Assembly: GCF_016889765.1 (NCBI RefSeq)
Contig: NZ_CP069533.1
Span: forward strand, 1,240,001 to 1,304,000
DNA length: 64,000 nucleotides
Origin: Corynebacterium minutissimum
Lineage (GTDB): Bacteria; Actinomycetota; Actinomycetes; Mycobacteriales; Mycobacteriaceae
Direction of reading: 5' to 3'
Below, piece by piece: positions 16,126-24,207 of this stretch. The notes under the pieces are model-generated. The model had not been told where the DNA came from. It did no database searches and saw nothing but the letters and a program-made list of their open reading frames with translations. Numbering within the stretch: position 1 is the stretch's first letter; every line of letters starts with the position of its first letter. Made by a program: the position numbers and the translations under genes.

Positions 16126-17612
16126 TGATCACCTTCCTTGCTCTCATTGGCAGCCCCGTCACGGAAGGCAAGGTAGGCCTCTTTGTTCTTCCCCGTTGGT
16201 GGGAAAAGGCCATCGAGACTAGCTCCGGTTTCTACCTGGGTAGCAACCCACTCGTCTTCGTGCTCCTTGGCCAGAGCACCTTCGGCCACCTCCTGTGCCA
16301 GTGCCCGGGGGATGACGATGACGCCGTCATCATCGCCAACAATGATGTCTCCTGGGAGTACGGTGGCGTTTCCGCAGGAAACAGCAATATCGCTATCCCA
16401 CGGCACGTGCTTTCGGCCAAGCACGCAGGGGTGTGCCCCCTGGGTAAAGACAGGAAGACCGATCTCTCGCACGGCATCGAAGTCACGGACACCACCATCG
16501 GTCACGACTCCGGCAGCACCGCGCACCTTCGCACGCAGAGCGAGGATGTCACCGAGGGTTCCGGAACCCGACTCTCCGCGAGCCTCGATGACGATTACCT
16601 CTCCCTCCTTGACGGTGTCAAAGACCTTTTTCTGCTCGTTCAGTCCGCCACCGTGGGACTTGAAGAGGTCTTCGCGGCCGGCAACAAAGCGCAAGGTGCG
16701 TGCCACGCCCACCATCTTGGTTCCCTTGGTTTGCGGATAAACACCTTCGATGACGGACTGGTTAATGCCTCTATTGCGCAACTGTGCCGAAAGTCCCGCC
16801 GTTGGCGCCTGTTCAAGTGCCGCCTTCAACTCTGGGTCAAGCCCACCGTTATCCAGTGGTTCAAGTCCAGCACTTTCGCGGTCACCGTAAGCGTCTTCAC
16901 GTTGCTTGTCATCCACATAGGGCAGGCTTCCAAGCTTCGCGTCGAAGTCCGCTGCTACTTCTTCAACGGTGGTCTTCAACCGGCCAGAGGTCACGCCACC
17001 TGGGATGTCTACCTCCACCTCAACGACGTCACCAGGCTCGATGACAGAAGATCCTGCCGGGGTGCCGGTGAGGATGATATCTCCCTCTTCAAGCGTCATG
17101 TGCTGCGAGAGGTCCGCAACAAACTGGGCGAGTGGGAAGATCAGATCCTCATCGGATGACGTCCCTTCCTGAACGATCTCACCGTTAACCCACGTACGCA
17201 GGCGCAAAGACTTGGGGTCGATGTCCTGAGCCGGGATGAGCTCTGGACCGATAGGGGTGTAGCCATCGCGCGATTTGGAGCGGGTGTTGGATCCCTTGTC
17301 CTGGACCTTGTAGTCATACAGGCCAATGTCATTCGAGGCGGTGACATACGCGACGTGCTTCCATGCCTCCTCCAGGGAGACATGCCGTGCAGGCGTGCCG
17401 ATGATAAGAGCAATTTCGCCCTCAAATGCCAACAGCTCGGTACCGGCGGGGCGTTGAACTACTTGTCCGGTTCCAGCCAGTGTGCTCGTGGCTTTGAGGA
17501 AGTAGCTCGGTGCCTTGGGCCAACGGCCTCGCTGCGCTGCGCGCGACTCGAAAGCCACGTGGACGGCGATCATCTTGCCCGGCTTGACCGGCAGAAATTC
17601 AGGTACAGCCAT
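16122..17612 (-). CDS. FAH-domain isomerase fused to RraA-like decarboxylase (HpaG-equivalent)
   Basis: A 496-residue two-domain protein. Residues about 1-225 are a fumarylacetoacetate-hydrolase (FAH) domain with metal ligands Glu64 and Glu66 (FEGEIAL) and Asp95, plus ILTGTPAG at 180-187. Residues about 270-470 are not a second FAH domain but an RraA/HMG-aldolase domain: GTLGDILAL around 352-360 and VTDGGVRDFD with Arg376 and Asp377. Classical HpaG is two FAH domains that decarboxylate 5-oxopent-3-ene-1,2,5-tricarboxylate and then isomerise the product. Here the RraA-like half, from a family with oxaloacetate decarboxylase activity, probably does the decarboxylation. It is first in the minus-strand operon; start ATG 17612. 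Confidence 0.85.
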   Translation of the reverse strand: MAVPEFLPVKPGKMIAVHVAFESRAAQRGRWPKAPSYFLKATSTLAGTGQVVQRPAGTELLAFEGEIALIIGTPARHVSLEEAWKHVAYVTASNDIGLYDYKVQDKGSNTRSKSRDGYTPIGPELIPAQDIDPKSLRLRTWVNGEIVQEGTSSDEDLIFPLAQFVADLSQHMTLEEGDIILTGTPAGSSVIEPGDVVEVEVDIPGGVTSGRLKTTVEEVAADFDAKLGSLPYVDDKQREDAYGDRESAGLEPLDNGGLDPELKAALEQAPTAGLSAQLRNRGINQSVIEGVYPQTKGTKMVGVARTLRFVAGREDLFKSHGGGLNEQKKVFDTVKEGEVIVIEARGESGSGTLGDILALRAKVRGAAGVVTDGGVRDFDAVREIGLPVFTQGAHPCVLGRKHVPWDSDIAVSCGNATVLPGDIIVGDDDGVIVIPRALAQEVAEGALAKEHEDEWVATQVETGASLDGLFPPTGKNKEAYLAFRDGAANESKEGDQ

Positions 17613-17647
17613 GAAGAATCCTTAATTGTGAACAAATCCTTGCCCGA

Positions 17648-17659
17648 ATCGTATATTAT
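17648..17659. promoter_or_regulatory. Candidate GntR operator or shared promoter element
   Basis: ATCGTATATTAT lies 36 bp before the fusion gene. It matches the palindrome at 19141-19152 in 10 of 12 positions. It may be the GntR target or simply an AT-rich -10 region. Confidence 0.4.
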
Positions 17660-17736
17660 CCCTAGCATCGCCGCAAGTGGTTAAACTCACACGACGACTT
17701 AGATATATGTCGCACCACATGTCGAAAGGAATCAAC

Positions 17737-19104
17737 ATGTCTCGAACCACCGTCACGCCGACGATCTCCACGGCCGAGCGCCGTCGAGTAGTCGCCGCGA
17801 CAACTATCGGTACCGCCATCGAGTGGTATGACTATTTCCTCTACGCTGCCGTCGCCGGTTTGGTGTTCAACCACCTCATGTTTGGCCCGCTCGAGGGCGG
17901 TTTAGCCACCATCATTTCCTTTCTGACGGTCGGCCTATCCTTCCTCTTCCGCCCTGTGGGCGCCTTCCTCGCGGGTCACTTCGCTGACCGTCTCGGCCGC
18001 CGCGTGGTTCTCATGGTGACTCTTTTTGCCATGGGTGGTGCTACCACTCTCATCGGTCTCCTTCCCACCTACGAGACCGCCGGCGTGTGGGCACCAGTCC
18101 TGCTCATTCTCCTGCGCATTGTCCAGGGCATTTCGGCTGGTGGCGAATGGGGCTCGGCGGTGCTCATGGCCGTTGAGCACGCCCCTGATAACAAGCGCGG
18201 CCTGTACGGTGCGGGCCCACAGGTTGGTGTTCCGGCGGGCCTGCTGCTTTCCTCCGGCGTCCTTTCCATCATGAACACGATTGCGCCTGGCGACGCCTTC
18301 ATGACCTGGGGTTGGCGCGTTCCTTTCCTCATTTCCATCATCCTTGTCCTCGTGGGCTACCTCATCCGTATGGGTGTAGACGAGTCCCCCGTTTTCGAAG
18401 AGATTGCCCAGCGTGAGGAGGAAGAAGCCACCAATCCCATCGGCACGCTGTTCAAGAAGTTCACTCCGCTGGTCTTCGTGGCCGCTCTCGTCTTCGCTGG
18501 TAACGGCACGGTGGGATACATGACACCCGGCGGCTACATCCAGCGCTATGCCACCGACCCTGAAGGCCCCGTAGCACTGGCACGTGGCGACGTACTCAAT
18601 GCCGTCACCATCTCCGCGGCAGCTTGGGCGCTGACGACGCTTTTCGCTGGCTTCATCTCTGATCTCATTGGCCGCCGGAACACCTACCTCATTGGTTTCG
18701 TGCTCCAGGCCATTGGTGCAGCAGCCCTCTTCCCGCTGGTCAACACCGGCAGCTTGGGCATGCTGTACGCCGCCCTTATCTTCCTCACCATTGGCCTTGG
18801 CCTGACTTATGGTGCCCAATCCGCGATGTATGCCGAGCTATTCCCCGCCTCCATCCGCGCCACGGGCGTATCCGTTACCTACGCCATTGGTTCGGTGCTA
18901 GGCGGTGCTTTCGCGCCCATGATTGCGGCTTCCTTGGTGGAAGCAACCGGTACCACCTTCGCTGTATCGGGCTACCTGGTTACCGCCTCCCTCATTGGCC
19001 TTGTGTGCACGTTCCTACTACGCGAGCGAAAGGGAATCGCTCTAGGCCCAGAGCACGAGGCAGAACAGTCCCGTGGCCACTTCATCTTCTCGCCGAAGGT
19101 GTAG
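17737..19104 (+). CDS. MFS transporter, metabolite:H+ symporter type
   Basis: A 455-residue major-facilitator protein with 12 hydrophobic segments. TIGTAIEWYDYFLY near the first helix, FRPVGAFLAGHFADRLGRR between helices 2 and 3, and QGISAGGEWGSAVLM in helix 4 mark the metabolite:H+ symporter family. I chose ATG 17737 because AAAGGA precedes it; frames beginning further upstream lack a ribosome site. It is divergent from the fusion gene of the hpa operon, so it likely imports the aromatic acid, such as 4-hydroxyphenylacetate, under the same regulator. Confidence 0.88.
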   Translation: MSRTTVTPTISTAERRRVVAATTIGTAIEWYDYFLYAAVAGLVFNHLMFGPLEGGLATIISFLTVGLSFLFRPVGAFLAGHFADRLGRRVVLMVTLFAMGGATTLIGLLPTYETAGVWAPVLLILLRIVQGISAGGEWGSAVLMAVEHAPDNKRGLYGAGPQVGVPAGLLLSSGVLSIMNTIAPGDAFMTWGWRVPFLISIILVLVGYLIRMGVDESPVFEEIAQREEEEATNPIGTLFKKFTPLVFVAALVFAGNGTVGYMTPGGYIQRYATDPEGPVALARGDVLNAVTISAAAWALTTLFAGFISDLIGRRNTYLIGFVLQAIGAAALFPLVNTGSLGMLYAALIFLTIGLGLTYGAQSAMYAELFPASIRATGVSVTYAIGSVLGGAFAPMIAASLVEATGTTFAVSGYLVTASLIGLVCTFLLRERKGIALGPEHEAEQSRGHFIFSPKV

Positions 19105-19140
19105 AACAACCTCACCCGAGCCATTGTGCTGCAGCCGGTC

Positions 19141-19152
19141 ATCATATATGAT
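19141..19152. promoter_or_regulatory. Candidate GntR operator upstream of the hydroxylase
   Basis: A perfect 12-bp palindrome, ATCATATATGAT, about 95 bp before the flavoprotein hydroxylase start. It contains TATGAT, which could act as the -10 element. Confidence 0.4.
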
Positions 19153-19247
19153 TCCGGAACTAAGACGCAGCTCACACATCGATGGTCTATTGAACTGAAT
19201 CACCATCCATGTGCAATCTCTACCATCGCTTTACTAAGGAGTTCATA

Positions 19248-21095
19248 GTGCAGTTCCATCACAACGGCTACGTGTCCGAAGATCCGCGCGTTCATGAGGC
19301 CACCGGTTACGGCGTCGACCGCGCAGTAGAACTTCCCGATGAAATGGATGTACTCATCGTCGGCTCCGGTCCTGCGGGAATGATTGCAGCGGCCCAATTG
19401 GCCATGTTCCCGAGTGTCAATACCCGCATCATTGAGCGCCGCCCACAGCGACTTGAACTCGGGCAGGCTGATGGTATTCAGTCCCGTTCGGTTGAAACCT
19501 TCCAGGCCTTTGGATTCGCCAAGGAAATCACGGAAGAAGCCTACGAAATTACGGAGATGTCCTTCTGGAACCCAGATCCTGAGGACCGCTCGAAGATTGT
19601 CCGCGGCGCTCGCCCCATCGATGATGAGCATGGCATCTCGGAGTTTCCACACCTCATTGTGAACCAAGCACGCGTTCTGGATTATTTTGCCCGCTATGCC
19701 CACCGCGCACCGGGGCGCATCACGCCAGATTATGGCTGGACTTTCACTTCTCTCGAGGTAGGGGAGGGCGAGTACCCAGTCACCGTCCACCTTGAGGACG
19801 CAGACGGCAATCCACGCGACGTCCGCGCGAAGTACGTCGTGGGTTGCGATGGCGCACGCTCCCGGGTGCGTAAGTCCATTGGTCGTTCGTTGAAGGGCGA
19901 CCAGGCTAACCACGCTTGGGGCGTGATGGACGTTGTGGTTGATACCGACTTCCCGGATTGGCGTACCAAGTGCGCAATTCACTCGAAGGCCGGCTCCATC
20001 CTGCACATCCCTCGCGAAGGCGGCTACCTCTGCCGTGTCTACGTTGACCTCGGAGTGGTTCCTGAGGATGACAACCACAAGGTTCGCGATACGCCCATTG
20101 AAAAGATCATTGAGAAGGCCAATGAGATTTACTCGCCTTATTTCATTGACGTCAAGATGGTGGCGTGGCACTCCGTCTACGAAGTGGGGCACCGCCTGGT
20201 TGATGCCTTCGATGACAACAACGATGACCCGCGCGTCTTCCTCACGGGAGATGCGTGCCATACCCACTCTGCCAAGGCGGGACAGGGCATGAACGTCTCG
20301 ATGCAGGATGGCTTCAATATTGGCTGGAAGCTCGGGCATGTCCTCGACGGTCGCGCGCCCAAGGAGCTCCTGTCCACTTATCACGGTGAGCGCCAGCCGG
20401 CTGCACAGAATCTCATCAATTTTGACCGCGAGTGGTCCACCCTGATGGCTACCCCGACCGAGGAGCTCGATGACCCTCAGGCAGTGGAAAAGTACTACGT
20501 CGCTGCGGAAGAGTTCGCCGCTGGCATGATGACGCAGTATGACGAGAACCTGATTGTAGGCGATACCAAGCACCAAGCCCTGGCGGTAGGTTTCCCAGTT
20601 GGCAGGCGTTTTAAGTCCCTCGAAGTTCTGCGCCGCTGCGATGCCTTTGTGCAGCACCTAGGCCATCAACACACTGCCGACGGCCGCTACCGCATCTACG
20701 TCTTTGCTGATTCACCTAAGGCAGGGGAGAGCTCCGCGCTCAGCGCATGGGCAGAAAAGATTCCGGCAATTCTCGCTAAGTTCAATCCAGAGGGAGCCGA
20801 TGAAAACACCTATTTCGATGTCAAGGTGATTTATCAGCAGACGAATCATCATGACTACGAGATCCTCGATGCGCCAGCCCTCTTCCGCCCGCGTAATGGC
20901 AAGTTCAACGTGCCCAATTGGGAGAACGTCTTCAACGCACTTCCAGACAAGGACATCTTCACCATGCGCGGCGTCTCCCGCGACGGCGCCGTAGTTATTG
21001 TCCGCCCGGACCAGTACGTGGGCGCGGTACTGCCGCTTGATGACGCCACTGCGGTGGAAGAGTATTTCGCCTCCGCACTCATCAAGCGAAGCTAA
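19248..21095 (+). CDS. Phenol-hydroxylase-type FAD monooxygenase
   Basis: A 615-residue class A flavoprotein hydroxylase. Seen: FAD-binding VLIVGSGPAGMIAA near residues 21-34, the VGCDGARSRVRKSIG segment that binds FAD and NAD(P)H, the FLTGDACHTHSAKAGQGMN second FAD motif, and a C-terminal thioredoxin-like domain typical of phenol 2-monooxygenase and 3-hydroxybenzoate 4-hydroxylase. Start is GTG 19248, six bases after AAGGAG; an in-frame ATG 39 bp upstream has no ribosome site. No HpaB/HpaC two-component hydroxylase is in the window, so this enzyme may make 3,4-dihydroxyphenylacetate from 3- or 4-hydroxyphenylacetate. The substrate is inferred. Confidence 0.85.
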   Translation: MQFHHNGYVSEDPRVHEATGYGVDRAVELPDEMDVLIVGSGPAGMIAAAQLAMFPSVNTRIIERRPQRLELGQADGIQSRSVETFQAFGFAKEITEEAYEITEMSFWNPDPEDRSKIVRGARPIDDEHGISEFPHLIVNQARVLDYFARYAHRAPGRITPDYGWTFTSLEVGEGEYPVTVHLEDADGNPRDVRAKYVVGCDGARSRVRKSIGRSLKGDQANHAWGVMDVVVDTDFPDWRTKCAIHSKAGSILHIPREGGYLCRVYVDLGVVPEDDNHKVRDTPIEKIIEKANEIYSPYFIDVKMVAWHSVYEVGHRLVDAFDDNNDDPRVFLTGDACHTHSAKAGQGMNVSMQDGFNIGWKLGHVLDGRAPKELLSTYHGERQPAAQNLINFDREWSTLMATPTEELDDPQAVEKYYVAAEEFAAGMMTQYDENLIVGDTKHQALAVGFPVGRRFKSLEVLRRCDAFVQHLGHQHTADGRYRIYVFADSPKAGESSALSAWAEKIPAILAKFNPEGADENTYFDVKVIYQQTNHHDYEILDAPALFRPRNGKFNVPNWENVFNALPDKDIFTMRGVSRDGAVVIVRPDQYVGAVLPLDDATAVEEYFASALIKRS

Positions 21096-21100
21096 ACCAC

Positions 21101-21114
21101 GTTTCACGTGAAAC
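21101..21114. other. parS site 2
   Basis: A perfect GTTTCACGTGAAAC palindrome, 6 bp after the hydroxylase stop. Confidence 0.85.
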
Positions 21115-21118
21115 GACT

Positions 21119-21145
21119 GTGGGCTCGGCTAATTGCCGGGCCCAC
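21119..21145. terminator. Hairpin between convergent hydroxylase and ATPase genes
   Basis: GTGGGCTCGGC (21119-21129) pairs with GCCGGGCCCAC (21135-21145) with one wobble around TAATT. It is followed by CTTCACGTTATT, a weak T-tract. It probably serves both converging transcripts. Confidence 0.6.
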
Positions 21146-21155
21146 CTTCACGTTA

Positions 21156-22448
21156 TTAATCCTCATGCTGCCACAATGACGAGATCGGCAGCACGCGCAC
21201 TGGAAAGCCATCCTGTTCCACCGTAACCGCACGTGACCCGTGATAGAGCACCACGCCCGCGCTACAACGCTCTTGGTGCTCCATACCGAATCTCAGAACG
21301 TTCTTCCACGCACGGGCATCAACGCTCAAAGCACTTTTAACCTCAACAGGCACTACACGCCCATCTGCTAGCTCGATGACGATATCAATCTCGATATCGC
21401 GTTTACGGTAGTGAGCAATCTTAAAACGCTCACGGGACCACGTTGCTTGTTTGAGCAACTCACCGCAAACAAATGCCTCAACGAGTGCGCCGTAATGTTC
21501 AAAGCCTCCAGCAACGCGTGATTTCTCGACGCTAAAGCCGGTAAGGAATGCAGCTAACCCTGTATCAGCGATACTGACCTTTGGCCGCTTGAGCGCCCTG
21601 CTGCTATAGCCCACACCCCACCCAGGCGTAATGTCGATGAGATACATCATCTCAGCCAACGTGAGATATTCGCCCAGCGAACTCTCGGCGATTCCAAGGC
21701 TTCGCGCTACTTTTGACTTCACCAACTCTGTTTGAGGCTGATTGGCTATGACCCGCAATAAGGTCTCAAGATATTGCGAAAAGCGGCTGCCGTTTCCAAG
21801 CTCTCGTGAATCATGCGTGGCAAGGCGCTCAACATAGGAGCCATACCATCGTTCCTGCCTTCGACGGTCGGACCTCTTTAATGGTTCTGGGTAGCCACCT
21901 GCAATGATTGCAGAACGCAGTTCATCCGGAGCTCCTCCAGCCTCAGTCCAGCGCTCTAGCCCTTGGTAGCCGTCAACAGCCCAGGCAACCCAATCCTCCG
22001 GTTGCTTTCGCTCGGCGATTTCCCCTTGGCTGAGGCCATAAACACGGAGGGACTCTGCCCGTCCAGCCAAGGAGTCCGACATTCCGGGCAGGCGAAGCAA
22101 ATCGGAGGAACCTGTGATCGCAAACCGGCCAGGGCGACGATCACGGTCAATCGACGCTTTTAAGGCCAATGCTAATTCAGGAGCGCGTTGCGCTTCATCA
22201 ATCACCAATGTGCGGGAGCCGGCTTGCTCGACAAATCCCGCCGGATCGTGCCGAGCGTAGTCTAAAGCTAACGCGTCATCGAGCGTAACGAAATGCGCTT
22301 CTTCCTCATTCAGTGCCTGGCGGAGAAGTGTGGATTTACCAACTTGCCGCGCACCTTGCACCACAAGAAGCGGGGAGTCCTCAAGGATTTCCCGCGCAAT
22401 CGAAACCCCATGTCGTGGCACCTCATGTGTAAGCGTCATGTTTCGCAT
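21156..22448 (-). CDS. AAA ATPase with C-terminal DUF4143
   Basis: A 430-residue protein. Seen: Walker A VQGARQVGKSTLL near residues 34-46, Walker B TLVIDEAQRAPEL near 79-91, the sensor FAITGSSDLL, and a C-terminal DUF4143 nuclease-like domain with KRDIEIDIVIELADGRVVPVEVKS near 350-375, which resembles a PD-(D/E)xK core (D, then E-x-K). Function is unproven; these ATPases are widespread accessory genes. An in-frame ATG at 22439 is an alternative start. Three 22-bp repeats and a parS lie directly upstream. It stands alone and is convergent with the hydroxylase gene. Confidence 0.85.
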   Translation of the reverse strand: MRNMTLTHEVPRHGVSIAREILEDSPLLVVQGARQVGKSTLLRQALNEEEAHFVTLDDALALDYARHDPAGFVEQAGSRTLVIDEAQRAPELALALKASIDRDRRPGRFAITGSSDLLRLPGMSDSLAGRAESLRVYGLSQGEIAERKQPEDWVAWAVDGYQGLERWTEAGGAPDELRSAIIAGGYPEPLKRSDRRRQERWYGSYVERLATHDSRELGNGSRFSQYLETLLRVIANQPQTELVKSKVARSLGIAESSLGEYLTLAEMMYLIDITPGWGVGYSSRALKRPKVSIADTGLAAFLTGFSVEKSRVAGGFEHYGALVEAFVCGELLKQATWSRERFKIAHYRKRDIEIDIVIELADGRVVPVEVKSALSVDARAWKNVLRFGMEHQERCSAGVVLYHGSRAVTVEQDGFPVRVLPISSLWQHED

Positions 22449-22468
22449 TTTAGCAGGTTAAAAGGCTA

Positions 22469-22534
22469 CTCGAAGATTTACCGAAGTTTGCTCGAAGATT
22501 TACCAGCTCCTGCTCGAAGATTTTGCCAGCCAGT
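22469..22534. repeat. Three 22-bp tandem repeats upstream of the DUF4143 ATPase
   Basis: CTCGAAGATTTACC occurs at 22469 and 22491, and CTCGAAGATTTTGCC at 22513, giving an exact 22-bp period (two helical turns). The second half of each unit varies. Position just upstream of the minus-strand ATPase start suggests an operator array. Confidence 0.75.
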
Positions 22535-22548
22535 GTTTCACGTGAAAC
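22535..22548. other. parS site 3
   Basis: A perfect GTTTCACGTGAAAC, between the 22-bp repeat array and the ABC transporter ATPase gene. Confidence 0.85.
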
Positions 22549-22555
22549 GCTAGCC

Positions 22556-23344
22556 TTATTGCAGCAGCGTCCTGTCGGACGTTGCTGCCTTAATCTTTGC
22601 GAACTCCGCCATGAGGTCTTCCACCGTCAGCTTGGCCTTCTGCTCCGCATCTGCTGAGTAGATAATCTGACCTTCATGCATCATGATGAGCCGATTGCCC
22701 ACCTGGAGCGCCTGGGCCATATTGTGCGTCACCATGAGCGTGGTCAACTTGCCTTGCTCCACAATGCGCTTGGTCAAGTCAGTAACCAGCTCCGCACGTT
22801 GCGGGTCAAGGGCGGCCGTGTGTTCGTCGAGGAGCATCACGTCGGGGTGAGTAAACCCTGCCATAAGCAGTGACAGTGCTTGGCGCTGGCCACCAGACAG
22901 GAGGCCCACCTTGGTCCCTAGGCGCTTCTCCAAGCCCAACTCGAGGGTTTCCAATTGCTCGACAAAGATCTTTCGGCGCGAGGCGTTAAGGCCCAAACCA
23001 AGGCCGCGCTTCTTGCCGCGCAGGTAGGCGAGCGACAGGTTTTCCTCAATGGTGAGGTTGGGCGCGGTGCCGGCCATGGGATCTTGGAACACGCGGCCGA
23101 CCTTCTGTGCACGTTTGTGCTCCGGCTGCGTCGTGACATTCTTTCCATGGATGGTAATCGTGCCGGAGTCCGGGATAAGGCGGCCCGAAATGGAATTCAG
23201 CAACGTGGATTTGCCCGCACCGTTGGAGCCGATCACGGTGACGAAATCACCGGGGGCGAGTTCCAGGGAGACGTCGCGAAGCGCACGGCGTTCATTAGCG
23301 GTGCCCGGGAAGAAGGTCTTCGACATGTTTTCGACGTTAAGCAT
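22556..23344 (-). CDS. ABC transporter ATP-binding protein of a TrpXYZ-like uptake system
   Basis: A 262-residue ATPase. Seen: Walker A GSNGAGKSTLLN, Q-loop VFQDPMAG, signature LSGGQRQALSLLM, Walker B DVMLLDEHTAALDP and the H-loop VTHN. It energises the permease encoded upstream. I chose ATG 23344 (MLNVENMSKTF), which overlaps the permease stop by 8 bp, over an ATG at 23368. It is third in a minus-strand operon of substrate-binding protein, permease and ATPase. Confidence 0.88.
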   Translation of the reverse strand: MLNVENMSKTFFPGTANERRALRDVSLELAPGDFVTVIGSNGAGKSTLLNSISGRLIPDSGTITIHGKNVTTQPEHKRAQKVGRVFQDPMAGTAPNLTIEENLSLAYLRGKKRGLGLGLNASRRKIFVEQLETLELGLEKRLGTKVGLLSGGQRQALSLLMAGFTHPDVMLLDEHTAALDPQRAELVTDLTKRIVEQGKLTTLMVTHNMAQALQVGNRLIMMHEGQIIYSADAEQKAKLTVEDLMAEFAKIKAATSDRTLLQ

Positions 23345-24207
23345 GGGCCTTGGCCTTCCTTCCACCACGCACGCGCGTCAGGCGCGGAACCAACAGAGCA
23401 ACGATGACCAATAGCGCGGTGATGAGCTTCATGTCATTCGGGTTGAGGCCCACCTGCAGGGCCGCAAAGATGATGAGGCGGTAAATCACGGAGCCGAGCG
23501 CCACAGCAACAACTGCCAACCAGAGGCGGGATTGGGGGAGTACCGCCTGGCCCAGAATGACAGAGGCAAGACCCACCAGGATGAGGCCGATGCCCATCGA
23601 GATATCCGCGAAGCCCTGGTACTGAGCAATGAGTGCACCGCACAGGCCCACCAGCCCATTGGACAGGGCCAGGGTCAGGATCTTGGTGAAGTCCGTGGAC
23701 ACACCAAAGGAGGTGATCATCTGCTGATTATCACCCGTGGCGCGCAGGGACATGCCCAAATCTGTGGAGAGGAACCACACAATGAGCAGGCACAGCGCCA
23801 CCGCGCCCACAGCCAGCAAACCGACGCCCGCCCACGTGCCCATCACGGCATCGAGCGGGGTAAAAACTGAATCCTGGGTGAGCAGTGGCACGTTGGCGCT
23901 GCCCATGATGCGCAGGTTGATTGACCACAGGCCAATCATGGTGAGAATTCCCGCCAAGAGGCCATCGATGCGGCCCTTGGTGTGCAGCACACCTGTAATG
24001 CATCCGGCAATGAAACCAGCACAAAAACCTGCCAGCGACGCCAGGAAAGGGTTAACCCCCATTCGTAATAAGCACGCCGGCCGTCGCAGCCCCAGTGGTA
24101 AAGGAGCCGTCGACGGTCAGGTCGGGGAAGTCAAGGACGCGGAACGTCAGGTAGACGCCCACCGCCATGACTGCGTAAATCAGGCCTAGCTCAAGCGCAC
24201 CGATCAC
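23337..24207 (-). pseudogene. ABC transporter permease, frameshifted
   Basis: GTG 24207 opens a frame (VIGALELGLIYAVMAVGVYL) that overlaps the binding-protein stop as GTGA, the expected coupled start. After about 49 codons it hits TAA because of a run of five G on the minus strand (24056-24060 as C on the plus). With four G the frame joins GVNPFLASLAGF and runs on to 23337, giving a normal 289-residue permease with about eight to nine membrane segments. The downstream frame alone lacks the first helices. Either the gene is broken or there is a homopolymer sequencing error. Confidence 0.8.

Noticed and set aside
19200..20657. 485-codon minus-strand frame
   Set aside because: It is a shadow of the flavoprotein hydroxylase, which has complete FAD motifs on the plus strand.
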